A stretch of DNA of 64,000 nucleotides from Acidimicrobiales bacterium (lineage in GTDB: Bacteria > Actinomycetota > Acidimicrobiia > Acidimicrobiales > Bog-793): NCBI GenBank assembly GCA_035533595.1, contig DATLTN010000052.1, forward strand, positions 1 through 64,000, read 5' to 3'. The position numbers and the translations under genes are program-made. Of this stretch, positions 23,324 through 31,148 are shown piece after piece (within the stretch, counting starts at the first letter, position 1; each line of letters starts with the position of its first letter). The notes beneath the pieces were generated by a model, which was not told the DNA's origin, did not search any database, and saw only the letters and a program-made list of their open reading frames with translations.

Positions 23324-24627
23324 CGCAGCGTCGCCGGTTCGGCGAGGCCGGCGACGACGCCCTCGAGGATGCCGGCCGCCTCGGCGATCTCCGCGGCCGT
23401 GACCGACAGCGGCGGCGCGATGCGCAACACGTTGCCGTAGAGGCCGCCCTTGCCGATGAGCAGGCCCCGTTCGCGCGCCCCCTCGAGCGCAGCGGCGGCG
23501 AGGGCTGGCGCGGGGGTGCGCGTCCCGGGGAGGACGAACTCGACCGCCGCCATCAGCCCCTTGCCGCGCACCTCTCCGACGGTGTCGAGCGGCGAGAAGA
23601 GCCGTCCGAGGGCCTCGAGGAGCTCGCCGCCGCGCGCCCGGGCGTTGCCCTGCAGGTCGTGGCGCTCGATGTAGTCGAGGGTGGCGAGGGCGGTCGCGGT
23701 GACGAGCGGGTTTCCGCCGAAGGTGCTGATCGAGTTGACCGAGACCGAGTCCATGAGCTGCGCGCCGGCGACGACCCCACCGATCGGGAGGCCGTTCGCC
23801 AACCCCTTGGCGAAGGTCATCGCGTCGGGGCGCACCCCGTCGGCGGAGATGCCGAAGTAGCTCTCCCCGGTGCGTCCCCACCCGGTCTGCACCTCGTCGG
23901 AGATGAAGGTCGCGCCGAGCTCGTCGGTGACCTCCTTCAGCGCGGCGAAGTAGCCCTGCGGCGGGACGATGAAGCCACCGACGCCCTGGATCGGCTCGAC
24001 GATCACCGCGGCGAGGTCACCGGAGAGACCCGTCGCGACCAGCTCCCGGAGATCGGCCACGCAGGCCGCCAGGAAGGCCTCTTCAGGAAGCGCCGCGTAG
24101 GGCGAGCGGTAGCGGTAGGGCGAGGGGGCGAGGCTCACCGCGAGCGGCGAGAAGGTGGACGCCGACCAGTTGCGGTTGCCGGTGACACCCATCGCCGCGA
24201 AGGAGCGACCGTGGTAGCTGTTGCGGAGGGCGAGCACCTGGTTTGAACGGCGAGCGGTCGTCGCGAGCAGGAGCGCCGCCTCGTTCGCCTCCGTCCCGGA
24301 GTTGGTGAAGAAGACCTTCGCCTCGGGGATCCCCGAGAGCCCCGCGATGCGCTCCGCGAGCTCGATCTGCTGCTCGATCAGGTACAGCGTCGAGGTGTGC
24401 ACGATGCGCGAGAGCTGGGCGCGGGTCGCCTCGACGATCTCCGGCACGTTGTGCCCGATGCTCGTGGTGAGGATGCCGCCGAAGAAGTCGAGGTAGCGGT
24501 GGCCTTCCGCGTCCACGACGTGGCGCCCGCGCCCTTCGACGAGAGCGATCGGGCGCTCGTAGTTGAGCGCGATCCAGTTCGGCAGGACGCGGCGGTGGCG
24601 GGCGAGGAGCTCGTCGTGGGTGGTCAT
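23320..24627 (-). CDS. Class III PLP-dependent aminotransferase
   Basis: The 435-residue protein carries the class III signature. FFTNSGTEANEAALLLATTA and ALRNSYHGRSFAAMGVTGNR occur in the N-terminal part. ISDEVQTGWGRTGESYFG and the PLP-lysine region MTFAKGLANGLPIGGVVAG lie in the middle, and STFGGNPLVTATALATLDYI follows. It resembles 4-aminobutyrate, alanine-glyoxylate and other omega-amino acid transaminases. ATG 24627 (MTTHDELLARH) is preferred over an in-frame ATG four codons earlier. It is followed by the PhyH dioxygenase with a GTGA overlap. The amino donor cannot be read from the motifs. Confidence 0.9.
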   Translation of the reverse strand: MTTHDELLARHRRVLPNWIALNYERPIALVEGRGRHVVDAEGHRYLDFFGGILTTSIGHNVPEIVEATRAQLSRIVHTSTLYLIEQQIELAERIAGLSGIPEAKVFFTNSGTEANEAALLLATTARRSNQVLALRNSYHGRSFAAMGVTGNRNWSASTFSPLAVSLAPSPYRYRSPYAALPEEAFLAACVADLRELVATGLSGDLAAVIVEPIQGVGGFIVPPQGYFAALKEVTDELGATFISDEVQTGWGRTGESYFGISADGVRPDAMTFAKGLANGLPIGGVVAGAQLMDSVSVNSISTFGGNPLVTATALATLDYIERHDLQGNARARGGELLEALGRLFSPLDTVGEVRGKGLMAAVEFVLPGTRTPAPALAAAALEGARERGLLIGKGGLYGNVLRIAPPLSVTAAEIAEAAGILEGVVAGLAEPATLR

Positions 24628-24671
24628 CGGACCATTCAACCGGTGTCACGGGGCGCCGTCGAGTGGAGCCC

Positions 24672-25091
24672 TCAGCCCTCGGCGCGCACGAGCTCGACGA
24701 CGGGGATCGGCCGGGTCGTCTTCTCCTGGTACTCCGCGAAGTTCGGGAAGGCCTCCGCGTGCTCGGCATAGATCCTGCCCCGTTCGGGCTCTCCGAGCGG
24801 GGTGGCCGTGGCGCGGAAGGTCTCCGGTCCGAGCTCGACGGTCACCGTCGGGGTCGCGACGAGGTTCACGTACCAGTCCGGGTTGGTGGGAGCGCCGCCC
24901 TTTGAGGCGAAGACGAAGATCCGCTCGCCCTCGCGGCGGTAGATCATCGGCGTGGTGTGCGGGTTGCCGCTCTTCGCGCCGGTGCTGGTGAGAAGGAGCA
25001 GCGGCCGCCCATCGAGCGTTCCGTCCGAGGTCGGGGCGTTGGCGCGGTAGGCCGCGATCACTTCCTGGTTGTGGCTGTTGCGGTCGGTCAT
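24672..25091 (-). CDS. Deazaflavin (F420)-dependent nitroreductase-family protein
   Basis: The 139-residue protein matches the DUF385/Ddn family with split-barrel fold. It has GRPLLLLTSTGAKSGNPHTT then PMIYRREGERIFVFASKGG, and the conserved NPDWYVNLVATPTVTVELG. In mycobacteria such proteins use reduced cofactor F420 to reduce quinones, nitroimidazoles and other substrates. GGGGAG precedes ATG 25091. It lies 44 bp upstream of the aminotransferase gene on the same strand, so may be in the same transcript. A related but distinct protein is encoded at 26733-27221. Confidence 0.87.
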   Translation of the reverse strand: MTDRNSHNQEVIAAYRANAPTSDGTLDGRPLLLLTSTGAKSGNPHTTPMIYRREGERIFVFASKGGAPTNPDWYVNLVATPTVTVELGPETFRATATPLGEPERGRIYAEHAEAFPNFAEYQEKTTRPIPVVELVRAEG

Positions 25092-25237
25092 CGTCCACTC
25101 CCCTGCTCGGATGCTCCGGCGCTCCCCGCGTCGGGGCGCGCTCGCGGTCGCCAGAGCTTAGAGATTCGAAGTAAGATTGCGCCCACGTGAAAGCCAATTC
25201 GAACGGGCAGCGGCCCTGAGGATGTCGGAGGGGAAAG

Positions 25238-26524
25238 ATGCACATCACTGAGGAGATGAATGAGCGCCTCGTGCGCGTCGGTCCCGGGACCCCGATGGGT
25301 GAGGTGCTCCGTCGCTACTGGACGCCCGCCTGCCTCGCGGAGGAGATCGCCGAGCCGGACAGCCCGCCGATCCGCGTCCGCCTCCTCGGCGAGGACCTCG
25401 TTGCCTTCAGAGACTCCTCGGGCGAGGTCGGCCTCGTCGCCGCCTACTGCGCGCACCGCCTCGCACCGCTGTTCTATGGCCGCAACGAAGAGTGCGGGCT
25501 GCGCTGCGTGTACCACGGCTGGAAGTTCGACACCCAGGGCAACTGCGTCGACATGCCGTCTGAGCCGCCGTACTCCAAGTTCCGCCTGCGCGTCTCGATC
25601 AAGGCCTACCCGACCTACGAGGCCGGCGGCATCGTCTGGTCCTACATGGGCCCCGTCCGCGAGATGCCCGCTCCCCCCGACTACGAGTGGCTGCGAGCCC
25701 CGGTCGGCACGCACGTGCGCGTCTCGAAGACTGGCGAGCACTGCAACTGGCTGCAGGCGCTCGAGGGCGGCATCGACACCGCCCACTCGAGCTTCGCCCA
25801 CAACAACGACATCTCGAACACCAAGGCGCTGCGCAACCTCGACACGCACCCCACGCTCGAGGTCGACGAGAAGCCGTGGGGCTTCACCTACGGCTCGATC
25901 CGCAACATCTCCGAGGACCAGAGCTACGTCCGCGTCTACCAGTACATGATGCCCAACCAGCAGATGCGTGGTGGCCTCGTGAACGGTGCGAACGGCGAGC
26001 CGGCCAAGCACCCCGCGTTGAACGGTCACATCTGGGTGGCGATCGACGACGAGAACGTCTTCGCGTACAACATCAAGTACACCTCGGACGACTCGTGGGA
26101 GATGACCTTTGAGAGCTTCGACGCCGAGGAGCACCGTGGCGGGCGTGGCCAGGTCGACTACATCCCCGGCACGCACTGGCTGAAGTCGAACAAGTCCAAC
26201 GACTACAAGATCGACCGCGAGGTGCAGCGGACGAAGACCTTCACCGGCATCCACGGGGTGAACACCCAGGACTTCGCGCTGCAGAGCGCACTGGGCGGCG
26301 GGTACATCGAGCCCCGCCACCTCGAGGCCCTCGGCTCGACAGACCGCGCGATCTCCTCGATGCGCAAGCTCCTCCTCGAGGCCGCCGATGACGTCGAGGC
26401 CGGACGGTCGATCCGTGGCACCGACCCGACGGTGCTGCGCACCGCCCGTGCCGCGGACATGGTCATCCCCCGCGGCGTGCCGTGGCGCGACGCCAGCAAG
26501 GAGGCCACGGTCGCCTACTGGTAG
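25238..26524 (+). CDS. Rieske non-heme iron oxygenase, alpha subunit (phthalate 4,5-dioxygenase-like)
   Basis: The 428-residue protein has an N-terminal Rieske [2Fe-2S] domain. C71 and H73 are in AAYCAHRLAPLFYGRNE, and C90 and H93 in CGLRCVYHGWKFDTQGN. The C-terminal catalytic domain has the mononuclear iron site in LQALEGGIDTAHSSFAHNND. These motifs place it with phthalate 4,5-dioxygenase and related carboxylated-aromatic oxygenases. GGAGGGGAAAG leads into ATG 25238. No reductase partner is adjacent, so electrons must come from elsewhere. The gene is divergent from the F420-type nitroreductase. Codon use fits the surrounding genome. Confidence 0.92.
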   Translation: MHITEEMNERLVRVGPGTPMGEVLRRYWTPACLAEEIAEPDSPPIRVRLLGEDLVAFRDSSGEVGLVAAYCAHRLAPLFYGRNEECGLRCVYHGWKFDTQGNCVDMPSEPPYSKFRLRVSIKAYPTYEAGGIVWSYMGPVREMPAPPDYEWLRAPVGTHVRVSKTGEHCNWLQALEGGIDTAHSSFAHNNDISNTKALRNLDTHPTLEVDEKPWGFTYGSIRNISEDQSYVRVYQYMMPNQQMRGGLVNGANGEPAKHPALNGHIWVAIDDENVFAYNIKYTSDDSWEMTFESFDAEEHRGGRGQVDYIPGTHWLKSNKSNDYKIDREVQRTKTFTGIHGVNTQDFALQSALGGGYIEPRHLEALGSTDRAISSMRKLLLEAADDVEAGRSIRGTDPTVLRTARAADMVIPRGVPWRDASKEATVAYW

Positions 26525-26732
26525 GCACCGACGCAGCACGTTCTCGCAAGTCATCGATCGCCCGTCCGGCCCTGCGCCAGGCGGGTGATCGGCATTTCCG
26601 CGCCCTGTCTCGCGGCGGGCGCAGGTGTTCAGCAGGCGCTGCGGGCGAAGCGGTCAGCTCCCCGAACGAATCCTCATTGTGTCAAGAGGGCCGTTCGGTC
26701 GCGTGCCGAAGCGGCAACATCGAAGGGTCGTT
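26525..26732. other. Intergenic stretch without a recognisable gene
   Basis: About 200 bp between the convergent Rieske oxygenase and F420-type nitroreductase genes. No coding signal on either strand and no clear terminator hairpin was seen. Confidence 0.5.
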
Positions 26733-27221
26733 TCAGCGTGGCGTCAGGATGGCGATTCGCGCACCGGCCGCCCATGCAAGGTGCAGGTCAGCAGGCACGG
26801 GGTTCCCGTCCCGGTCGAAGCCGATCCCGTTGAACTTGGCGAACGGGTGGTTGTCCCTCGCCATCCGCGCCAGGTGCTCCACGACGCCGGTCTCGTCGGC
26901 GAGCACCTGCACCTCTGCCGGCCGCCGTCTGCCGGAGAGGCGGGTGTCCACGGGCTCCCCGCTCCGGAGATTGCGGATCCAGCCGAACTGCGAGCTCACG
27001 AGCAGGCGTCCGTCGAGACGGGTGTACGCGACCGGGACCGCGTACCGGCGGCGGGACTTGCGCCCGACGACGTAGAGGGTGATCAGCCGCTTCCCGATGG
27101 CGCGGCTGAGGAGGGGGGCGCGCAGAAGGCCGCGGATCAGCCCGTTGACGATCCTCTGCAGGGGCAAGGTCTGTGCCCTCACGGTCGGTTTGACGACAGG
27201 TTGTGCGTTCGGGTCGGTCAT
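26733..27221 (-). CDS. Nitroreductase/deazaflavin-dependent oxidoreductase-like protein
   Basis: The 162-residue protein has the split-barrel layout of DUF385/PNPOx-like proteins. ITLYVVGRKSRRRYAVPVAY, then LLVSSQFGWIRNLRSGEPVD and the C-terminal block HPFAKFNGIGFDRDGNPVPA are visible. The phrase YVVGRKS(G/R)RRY is the typical cofactor-phosphate loop. GGAGAGGACCGA precedes ATG 27221. It lies downstream of and co-directional with the AhpD-like gene (27264-27761), 42 bp apart, so it probably belongs to the ECF41-linked redox operon. F420 versus FMN use cannot be decided here. Confidence 0.82.
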   Translation of the reverse strand: MTDPNAQPVVKPTVRAQTLPLQRIVNGLIRGLLRAPLLSRAIGKRLITLYVVGRKSRRRYAVPVAYTRLDGRLLVSSQFGWIRNLRSGEPVDTRLSGRRRPAEVQVLADETGVVEHLARMARDNHPFAKFNGIGFDRDGNPVPADLHLAWAAGARIAILTPR

Positions 27222-27263
27222 TCGGTCCTCTCCAGTTGCTCTCGTCGGCGGAACGGCTGTGCC

Positions 27264-27761
27264 TCAGGCGGACTGGGCGGCCGGCTCGGAGCGGTTGATC
27301 CACTGGGCGACCCAGTCGCCGGCGACCTGCCGGGTGGTGGCGTTGATGCGGTTCCAGGCGTTGATTCCGGCGATCGCGATCACCAGACCGGCGAGTTGGG
27401 GCTCGTCGTAGTGGCGGGCGGCCTCCTCCCACACCTCGTCGGGGACCGCGTCCGAGCGGTCGGCGAGACGGGTGGCGGCCTCGGTGAGTGCCAGGGCGGC
27501 ACGCTCGGCCTCGCTGAAGTACGGAGCCTCCCGCCAGGCGCCGACCACGAAGACACGCTGATCCGGCTCCCCCGCCGCCTTCAGCTCACGCGAGTGCATG
27601 TCGAGGCAGACGCTGCATCCGTTGATCTGACTGGCGCGCGCTTCGATGAGGTAGAGCGTGCTCTCGGGCACTCCGGCGCTGCGGGCGGCGGCACCGAGCT
27701 GCCGCAGCGCATCCATCGCGCCGGGGACGGTCATCGCCGGGTTGTTCATCCGTGGTCCCAT
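27264..27761 (-). CDS. AhpD-like carboxymuconolactone decarboxylase, ECF41 partner
   Basis: The 165-residue protein contains the AhpD motif QINGCSVCLDMHSRELKAAG (CxxC followed by histidine). Helices EAERAALALTEAATRLAD and QLAGLVIAIAGINAWNRINA follow, as in alkylhydroperoxidase-like CMD proteins. It is divergent from an ECF41-type sigma factor gene. ECF41 sigma factors are known to sit beside, and control, exactly such CMD/oxidoreductase/epimerase genes (Wecke and colleagues). A shared 94-bp intergenic region carries an inverted repeat. GGAGG lies 6 bases before ATG 27761. A role in peroxide or quinone stress is likely. Confidence 0.88.
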   Translation of the reverse strand: MGPRMNNPAMTVPGAMDALRQLGAAARSAGVPESTLYLIEARASQINGCSVCLDMHSRELKAAGEPDQRVFVVGAWREAPYFSEAERAALALTEAATRLADRSDAVPDEVWEEAARHYDEPQLAGLVIAIAGINAWNRINATTRQVAGDWVAQWINRSEPAAQSA

Positions 27762-27801
27762 GATGGTCCTCCAGCCATGTCTGTCGGTGTCGCGGTCACA
27801 T

Positions 27802-27833
27802 CACCTGCGTCTCAGGTGTCTACGGGTATGACA
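27802..27833 (-). promoter_or_regulatory. Candidate ECF41-type promoter and inverted repeat
   Basis: On the minus strand TGTCATA (27833-27827) lies 17 bases before CGCA (27809-27806). This resembles the TGTCACA / CGTC elements described for ECF41 promoters, with one mismatch in each block. CACCTG (27802-27807) and CAGGTG (27813-27818) form an inverted repeat in the same place. It would drive the AhpD-like gene. The match is imperfect. Confidence 0.3.
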
Positions 27834-27855
27834 CGCGGCGACGGAGGAACGTGAC

Positions 27856-28737
27856 ATGACCGATCAGCAGTGGCTGGCCGAGCGGTTCGAGGAGCACCGG
27901 CCCCGGCTGCGGGCGGTGGCCTACCGGATGCTGGGGTCGCTCACCGAGGCGGACGACGCGGTCCAGGACGCATGGCTGCGGGCCAGCCGCGCCGGAGCGG
28001 GCGGGGTCGAGAACCTCGCGGGCTGGCTCACGACGATCGTCGCCCGCGTCGCGCTGAACATGCTGCGTTCGCGCGGCGCGCGCCGACAGCAGCCGCTCGA
28101 TGTCCACCTCCCGGACCCGGTGATCGACCCGCCGGGCGGCACCGATCCAGAGCACGAGGCGCTGCTGGCCGACTCGGTCGGCCTCGCGCTGCTCGTCGTC
28201 CTCGAGGCTCTCGGTCCCGCCGAGCGCCTCGCCTTCGTGCTGCACGACATGTTCGCGGTGCCCTTCGACGAGATCGCGGAGATCGTCGACCGCTCACCAG
28301 AGGCGACCCGCCAGCTCGCGAGCCGCGCCCGCCAGCGGGTACGAGGCTCGGTGACGGTCCCCGACGCCGACCTCGACGTGCAGTGGCGGGTCGTGGACGT
28401 CTTTCTGACGGCGGCGCGTAGCGGTGACTTCGAGGCGCTCATCGCCGTTCTCGACCCCGATGTCGTGCTGCGGGCGGACGGCGGGATCGGCCTCTCGCAC
28501 TACGTGCAAGGCGCGGCGGAGGTCGCCCGCCAGGCCAGCATGTGGCGGCGGACAGGGCTCAGCGTCCGGCGGGCACTGGTGAACGGCGCCGCCGGGCTCG
28601 TCTCCGAGCGCGATGGCAAGCCCTTCTCGGTGGGGGCGTTCACGATCAGGAACGGGAAGATCGTCGAGTGCGACTTCCTGGTCGACCCGGCGCGGGTCGC
28701 CCAGCTCGACCTCAGAGCCCTTGACGAGCGCCCATGA
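27856..28737 (+). CDS. ECF41-family RNA polymerase sigma factor with SnoaL-like C-terminal domain
   Basis: The 293-residue protein has sigma region 2 (LRAVAYRMLGSLTEADDAVQ, then DAWLRASRA), a linker ending in LPDPVID, and sigma region 4 (LGPAERLAFVLHDMFAVPFD, then EIAEIVDRSPEATRQLASRA). A C-terminal SnoaL/NTF2-like domain of about 120 residues follows. This architecture defines ECF41 (SigJ-like) sigma factors, which lack a classical anti-sigma factor and are tuned by the C-terminal domain. The family's DGGGK and NPDKL motifs appear here as DGGIG and VDPARV. GGAGG precedes ATG 27856. The divergent AhpD-like gene is its probable target. Confidence 0.9.
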   Translation: MTDQQWLAERFEEHRPRLRAVAYRMLGSLTEADDAVQDAWLRASRAGAGGVENLAGWLTTIVARVALNMLRSRGARRQQPLDVHLPDPVIDPPGGTDPEHEALLADSVGLALLVVLEALGPAERLAFVLHDMFAVPFDEIAEIVDRSPEATRQLASRARQRVRGSVTVPDADLDVQWRVVDVFLTAARSGDFEALIAVLDPDVVLRADGGIGLSHYVQGAAEVARQASMWRRTGLSVRRALVNGAAGLVSERDGKPFSVGAFTIRNGKIVECDFLVDPARVAQLDLRALDERP

Positions 28738-28749
28738 GCCGCCGGAGTA

Positions 28750-29242
28750 CGGCAGGCGGGAGGGGATCAGCTTCTGGCACGTGAGCACCGAGCTCTTGAA
28801 CTGATTCGAGCTCTGGTTGACGCTCGAGGGGATGTTGGCCGCACGTCGTTGCTCGAGAAGACCGGGTCGGGGAAACCCCGGAAGCCGTGTGAGCGCATGC
28901 AGTCGACGGCCTTCAGGTAGCCCGCCTGGTCGGCCGGTGTGATCGCCTGACCGCCCACTTGCCTGCCGGCAGGTACTTGTGGCACGCGGCCTGGGCCGAC
29001 CGGAAAGGGGGCGATTTCGGGTCGACACCCGTGCCGGGACCGATCCTGATGGAGATCTCGTTCGCCGTGATGCGGGGCTCGGGGAAGCTCGGGACACCGT
29101 GGGTGCGCATGCACTGGGTGAACTCGATGGCCTGTTGGCCCGCGCTGCCGGCGGCCGCCCGCGACGTCGTGCCGGCGGTGGTCGAAGTCGTCGTCGAGCC
29201 CGTGATTCTCTCCGGTTTTCCGACCCGCCGCGAGCCGGGCAA
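28750..29242 (-). pseudogene. Remnant of an actinobacterial secreted protein with two CMRxHG repeats
   Basis: Three minus-strand frames together spell one conserved protein. Frame A gives FTQCMRTHGVPSFPEP then SAQAACHKYLPAGK. Frame B gives GGQAITPADQAGYLKAVDCM then RSHGFRGFPDPVFSS. Frame C gives NIPSSVNQSSNQFKSSVLTC then QKLIPSRLPYSGG. The breaks lie near 28970 (a G-rich tract) and 28840. No signal peptide remains at the 5' end, which abuts the LexA-type palindrome and the radical-SAM gene. The duplicated C-M-R-x-H-G and F-P-[DE]-P blocks are typical of small actinobacterial lipoproteins of unknown role. At least two indels make it non-functional unless they are sequence errors. Confidence 0.65.
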
Positions 29243-29255
29243 ACCGCCGCCCTCT

Positions 29256-29285
29256 CACCCTAGCGAACATATGTTCGCTAGGGTG
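29256..29285. promoter_or_regulatory. Perfect 30-bp palindrome containing a LexA/SOS box
   Basis: CACCCTAGCGAACAT (29256-29270) is followed directly by its exact complement ATGTTCGCTAGGGTG (29271-29285). The central 14 bases, CGAACATATGTTCG (29264-29277), equal the Gram-positive/actinobacterial SOS consensus CGAAC-N4-GTTCG. The site ends 5 bases before the GTG start of the radical-SAM gene. LexA bound here would block its transcription until DNA damage. Confidence 0.8.
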
Positions 29286-29290
29286 ACGTC

Positions 29291-30337
29291 GTGGACGAGG
29301 AGACCGGTCGACTGCGCTGGCCGCTGGCGGCCGACCAAGCGCCGCCTGCCGATCGCGGCCAGCTCTTCGACGACGCCCCACCGGCGGTCCACCATGTCGG
29401 CGTCGGCGAGTACCGCGGCCTCGAGTTCCTCGAGGTGAACGCGAAGCGGGTGATCAACCGGGTCCCGGCGGCGAGTCGCCTGCCCTTCTCGCACACGATC
29501 AACGCCTACCGCGGCTGTTCGCACGCCTGCAGCTACTGCTTCGCCCGCCCGACGCACGCCTTCCTCGGCCTCGGCGTCGGCGAGGACTTCGAGCGACGCA
29601 TCGTCGTGAAGGTGAACGCCGTCGAGCGCGTCGCCATTGAGGTGCGCTCGCGCCGCTGGGGTGGCGAGCACCTCGCGATGGGGACGAACACCGATCCGTA
29701 CCAGAAGGCCGAGGGTCGCTACCACCTGACGCGCGGCATCGTCGAGGTGCTCGGCGAGGTCCGCAACCCGTTCAGCATCCTCACCAAGTCGACGCTCATC
29801 CTGCGCGACCTCGCGCTCCTCCGGCGCGCCGCGGCGCGCACGGAGGTCAGCGTCAACCTCTCGATCGGCACCCTCGACCGCACCGCCTGGCGCCTCTTCG
29901 AGCCGGGCACTCCCCCGCCACGGGGGCGGGTCGAGGCGGTGCGTCGGCTGAACGAGGCGGGGGTTCCCTGCGGTGTGCTCATCGCCCCGGTGCTGCCCGG
30001 CCTCACCGATGACACCGAGCACCTCGAGGAGATCGCCGCCGCCTGCAAGGAGGCGGGGGCGGTCTCGGTGAGCGCGATCGCGCTCCACCTGCGCGACGGG
30101 GTCCGCGAGCACTTCCTCGGCGAGCTCGGGCGGCTCCGCCCCGACCTCCTCCCCCTCTACGCCCGCCGCTTCTCCGCCGGCGCCTACCAGCCCGCCGACG
30201 AGCAGCGCCGCATCGCCGACACTGTGGCGGCGATCGTGCAGGCTCCGGTGCGGACGACGCTGCGCGAGCGCCGCCCCGAGGTGCCCGCAGCGCCCCTCGG
30301 CGAGCAGCTCGGCCTCTTCTCTCCCGCCTGCGGCTGA
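29291..30337 (+). CDS. Rv2578c-family radical SAM protein (SplB-related), LexA-controlled
   Basis: The 348-residue protein has the radical-SAM cluster motif NAYRGCSHACSYCFARPTHA (CxxxCxxC). FERRIVVKVNAVERVAIEV, HLAMGTNTDPYQKAEGRYHL and FSILTKSTLILRDLALLRR follow, as in the Rv2578c group related to spore photoproduct lyase. The radical cluster would cleave S-adenosylmethionine to start chemistry on an unknown, possibly nucleic-acid, target. GTG 29291 lies 5 bases after a perfect SOS palindrome, leaving no room for a Shine-Dalgarno sequence, so the message is probably leaderless. I recall the mycobacterial homologue being in the LexA regulon, which fits. Confidence 0.85.
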   Translation: MDEETGRLRWPLAADQAPPADRGQLFDDAPPAVHHVGVGEYRGLEFLEVNAKRVINRVPAASRLPFSHTINAYRGCSHACSYCFARPTHAFLGLGVGEDFERRIVVKVNAVERVAIEVRSRRWGGEHLAMGTNTDPYQKAEGRYHLTRGIVEVLGEVRNPFSILTKSTLILRDLALLRRAAARTEVSVNLSIGTLDRTAWRLFEPGTPPPRGRVEAVRRLNEAGVPCGVLIAPVLPGLTDDTEHLEEIAAACKEAGAVSVSAIALHLRDGVREHFLGELGRLRPDLLPLYARRFSAGAYQPADEQRRIADTVAAIVQAPVRTTLRERRPEVPAAPLGEQLGLFSPACG

Positions 30338-30348
30338 GCACGCGAGGC

Positions 30349-30735
30349 CTAATAGGCCAGCTCCTCGGGGGAACGCCCGACGTGGTCGGGAGGCGGGTCT
30401 GCCGGGAAGCGCACCGCGGCCACGTGGCTCCTCCCCTCGACAAGGGCGCGGGCGATGCGGTGCATGCCGTCCATCACCCGGCCGTCGGCACCGAGGATCA
30501 CGGGGTAGGCGAGCTCCGCTGACTGCACGAGGACGAGGTGCTCGACGATCTCGCGCACCGCGAGCGGCGCGCCCCCGGCGGTCGACCAGTAGGCGGTGTC
30601 GATCTCGCTGATCGCCGAGAGCGCGACCTCCTCGAGCGGGAGCCCCCTGCTCAGCTCGACCAGGCGGGCGACCGACCAGGCCTCGAGGCCGTCGGGCCCC
30701 TCGTGGAAGTGGTACTGCGGGCGGAGCGGTGCCGT
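30349..30735 (-). CDS. Conserved hypothetical protein with no standard start codon
   Basis: The conserved frame reads LRPQYHFHEGPDGLEAWSVA, RLVELSRGLPLEEVALSAIS and EIDTAYWSTAGG. It then continues to VILGADGRVMDGMHRIARAL and ends PPDHVGRSPEELAY. It resembles small bacterial proteins with a ParB-like G-R-V-x-D-G-x-H-R motif. The full family length is about 128 residues, but between an in-frame stop at about 30750 and GTG 30558 there is no ATG, GTG or TTG. One missing T after the upstream gene's TGA (TGATGACGGC instead of TGAGACGGC) would create the usual TGATG coupling at this point. Either an ACG start, a mutated gene or a base error explains it. The function is unknown. Confidence 0.6.
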   Translation of the reverse strand, partial: TAPLRPQYHFHEGPDGLEAWSVARLVELSRGLPLEEVALSAISEIDTAYWSTAGGAPLAVREIVEHLVLVQSAELAYPVILGADGRVMDGMHRIARALVEGRSHVAAVRFPADPPPDHVGRSPEELAY

Positions 30736-30736
30736 C

Positions 30737-31096
30737 TCAGCCGTCGATCAGCTCCACGCGGTTGCCGAAGGGGTCGAAGACGACGCAACGGTGGACCTCA
30801 GGGGTGTCGTCCCAGTGCAGGGGCACCCCCGCGGCCTCGAGGAGCGGTGCCAGCTCGTCGAGCCCCGCGACGCGCAGCGCCGGATGGGCGGTGAGCGCGG
30901 GACGGAAGTCGGGGTCGACGCCGAGATGGACCTGTACGTCGCCGCGACGGAACCAGCGGCCGCCGCGCAGCGCCTGCGCCGCCGGCTTCTCCAGGATCTC
31001 GAAGCCGAGGAGGCCGGAGTAGAAGCCGTCGGCCTCCTCCTCGCGCCCCGCTGGCATCGCGACGTTCACGTGGTCGAGGGCGATCACCGTTGCCAT
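30737..31096 (-). CDS. VOC-family (glyoxalase/bleomycin resistance-like) protein
   Basis: The 119-residue protein follows the beta-alpha-beta-beta-beta pattern of vicinal-oxygen-chelate proteins. IALDHVNVAMPAGREEEADG and FYSGLLGFEIL come first, WFRRGDVQVHLGVD in the middle, and VHRCVVFDPFGNRVELIDG, with the metal glutamate near the end, last. The histidine in ALDHVNV and the glutamate in RVELID are standard metal ligands. A lyase, epimerase or binding role is possible. ATG 31096 gives the family start. Its stop abuts the conserved hypothetical gene downstream. Confidence 0.82.
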   Translation of the reverse strand: MATVIALDHVNVAMPAGREEEADGFYSGLLGFEILEKPAAQALRGGRWFRRGDVQVHLGVDPDFRPALTAHPALRVAGLDELAPLLEAAGVPLHWDDTPEVHRCVVFDPFGNRVELIDG

Positions 31097-31148
31097 CACC
31101 GAAGCATCCACCTCGCGCCCGCCGACCGCAAGGCCGCGGTCGTGCCGC

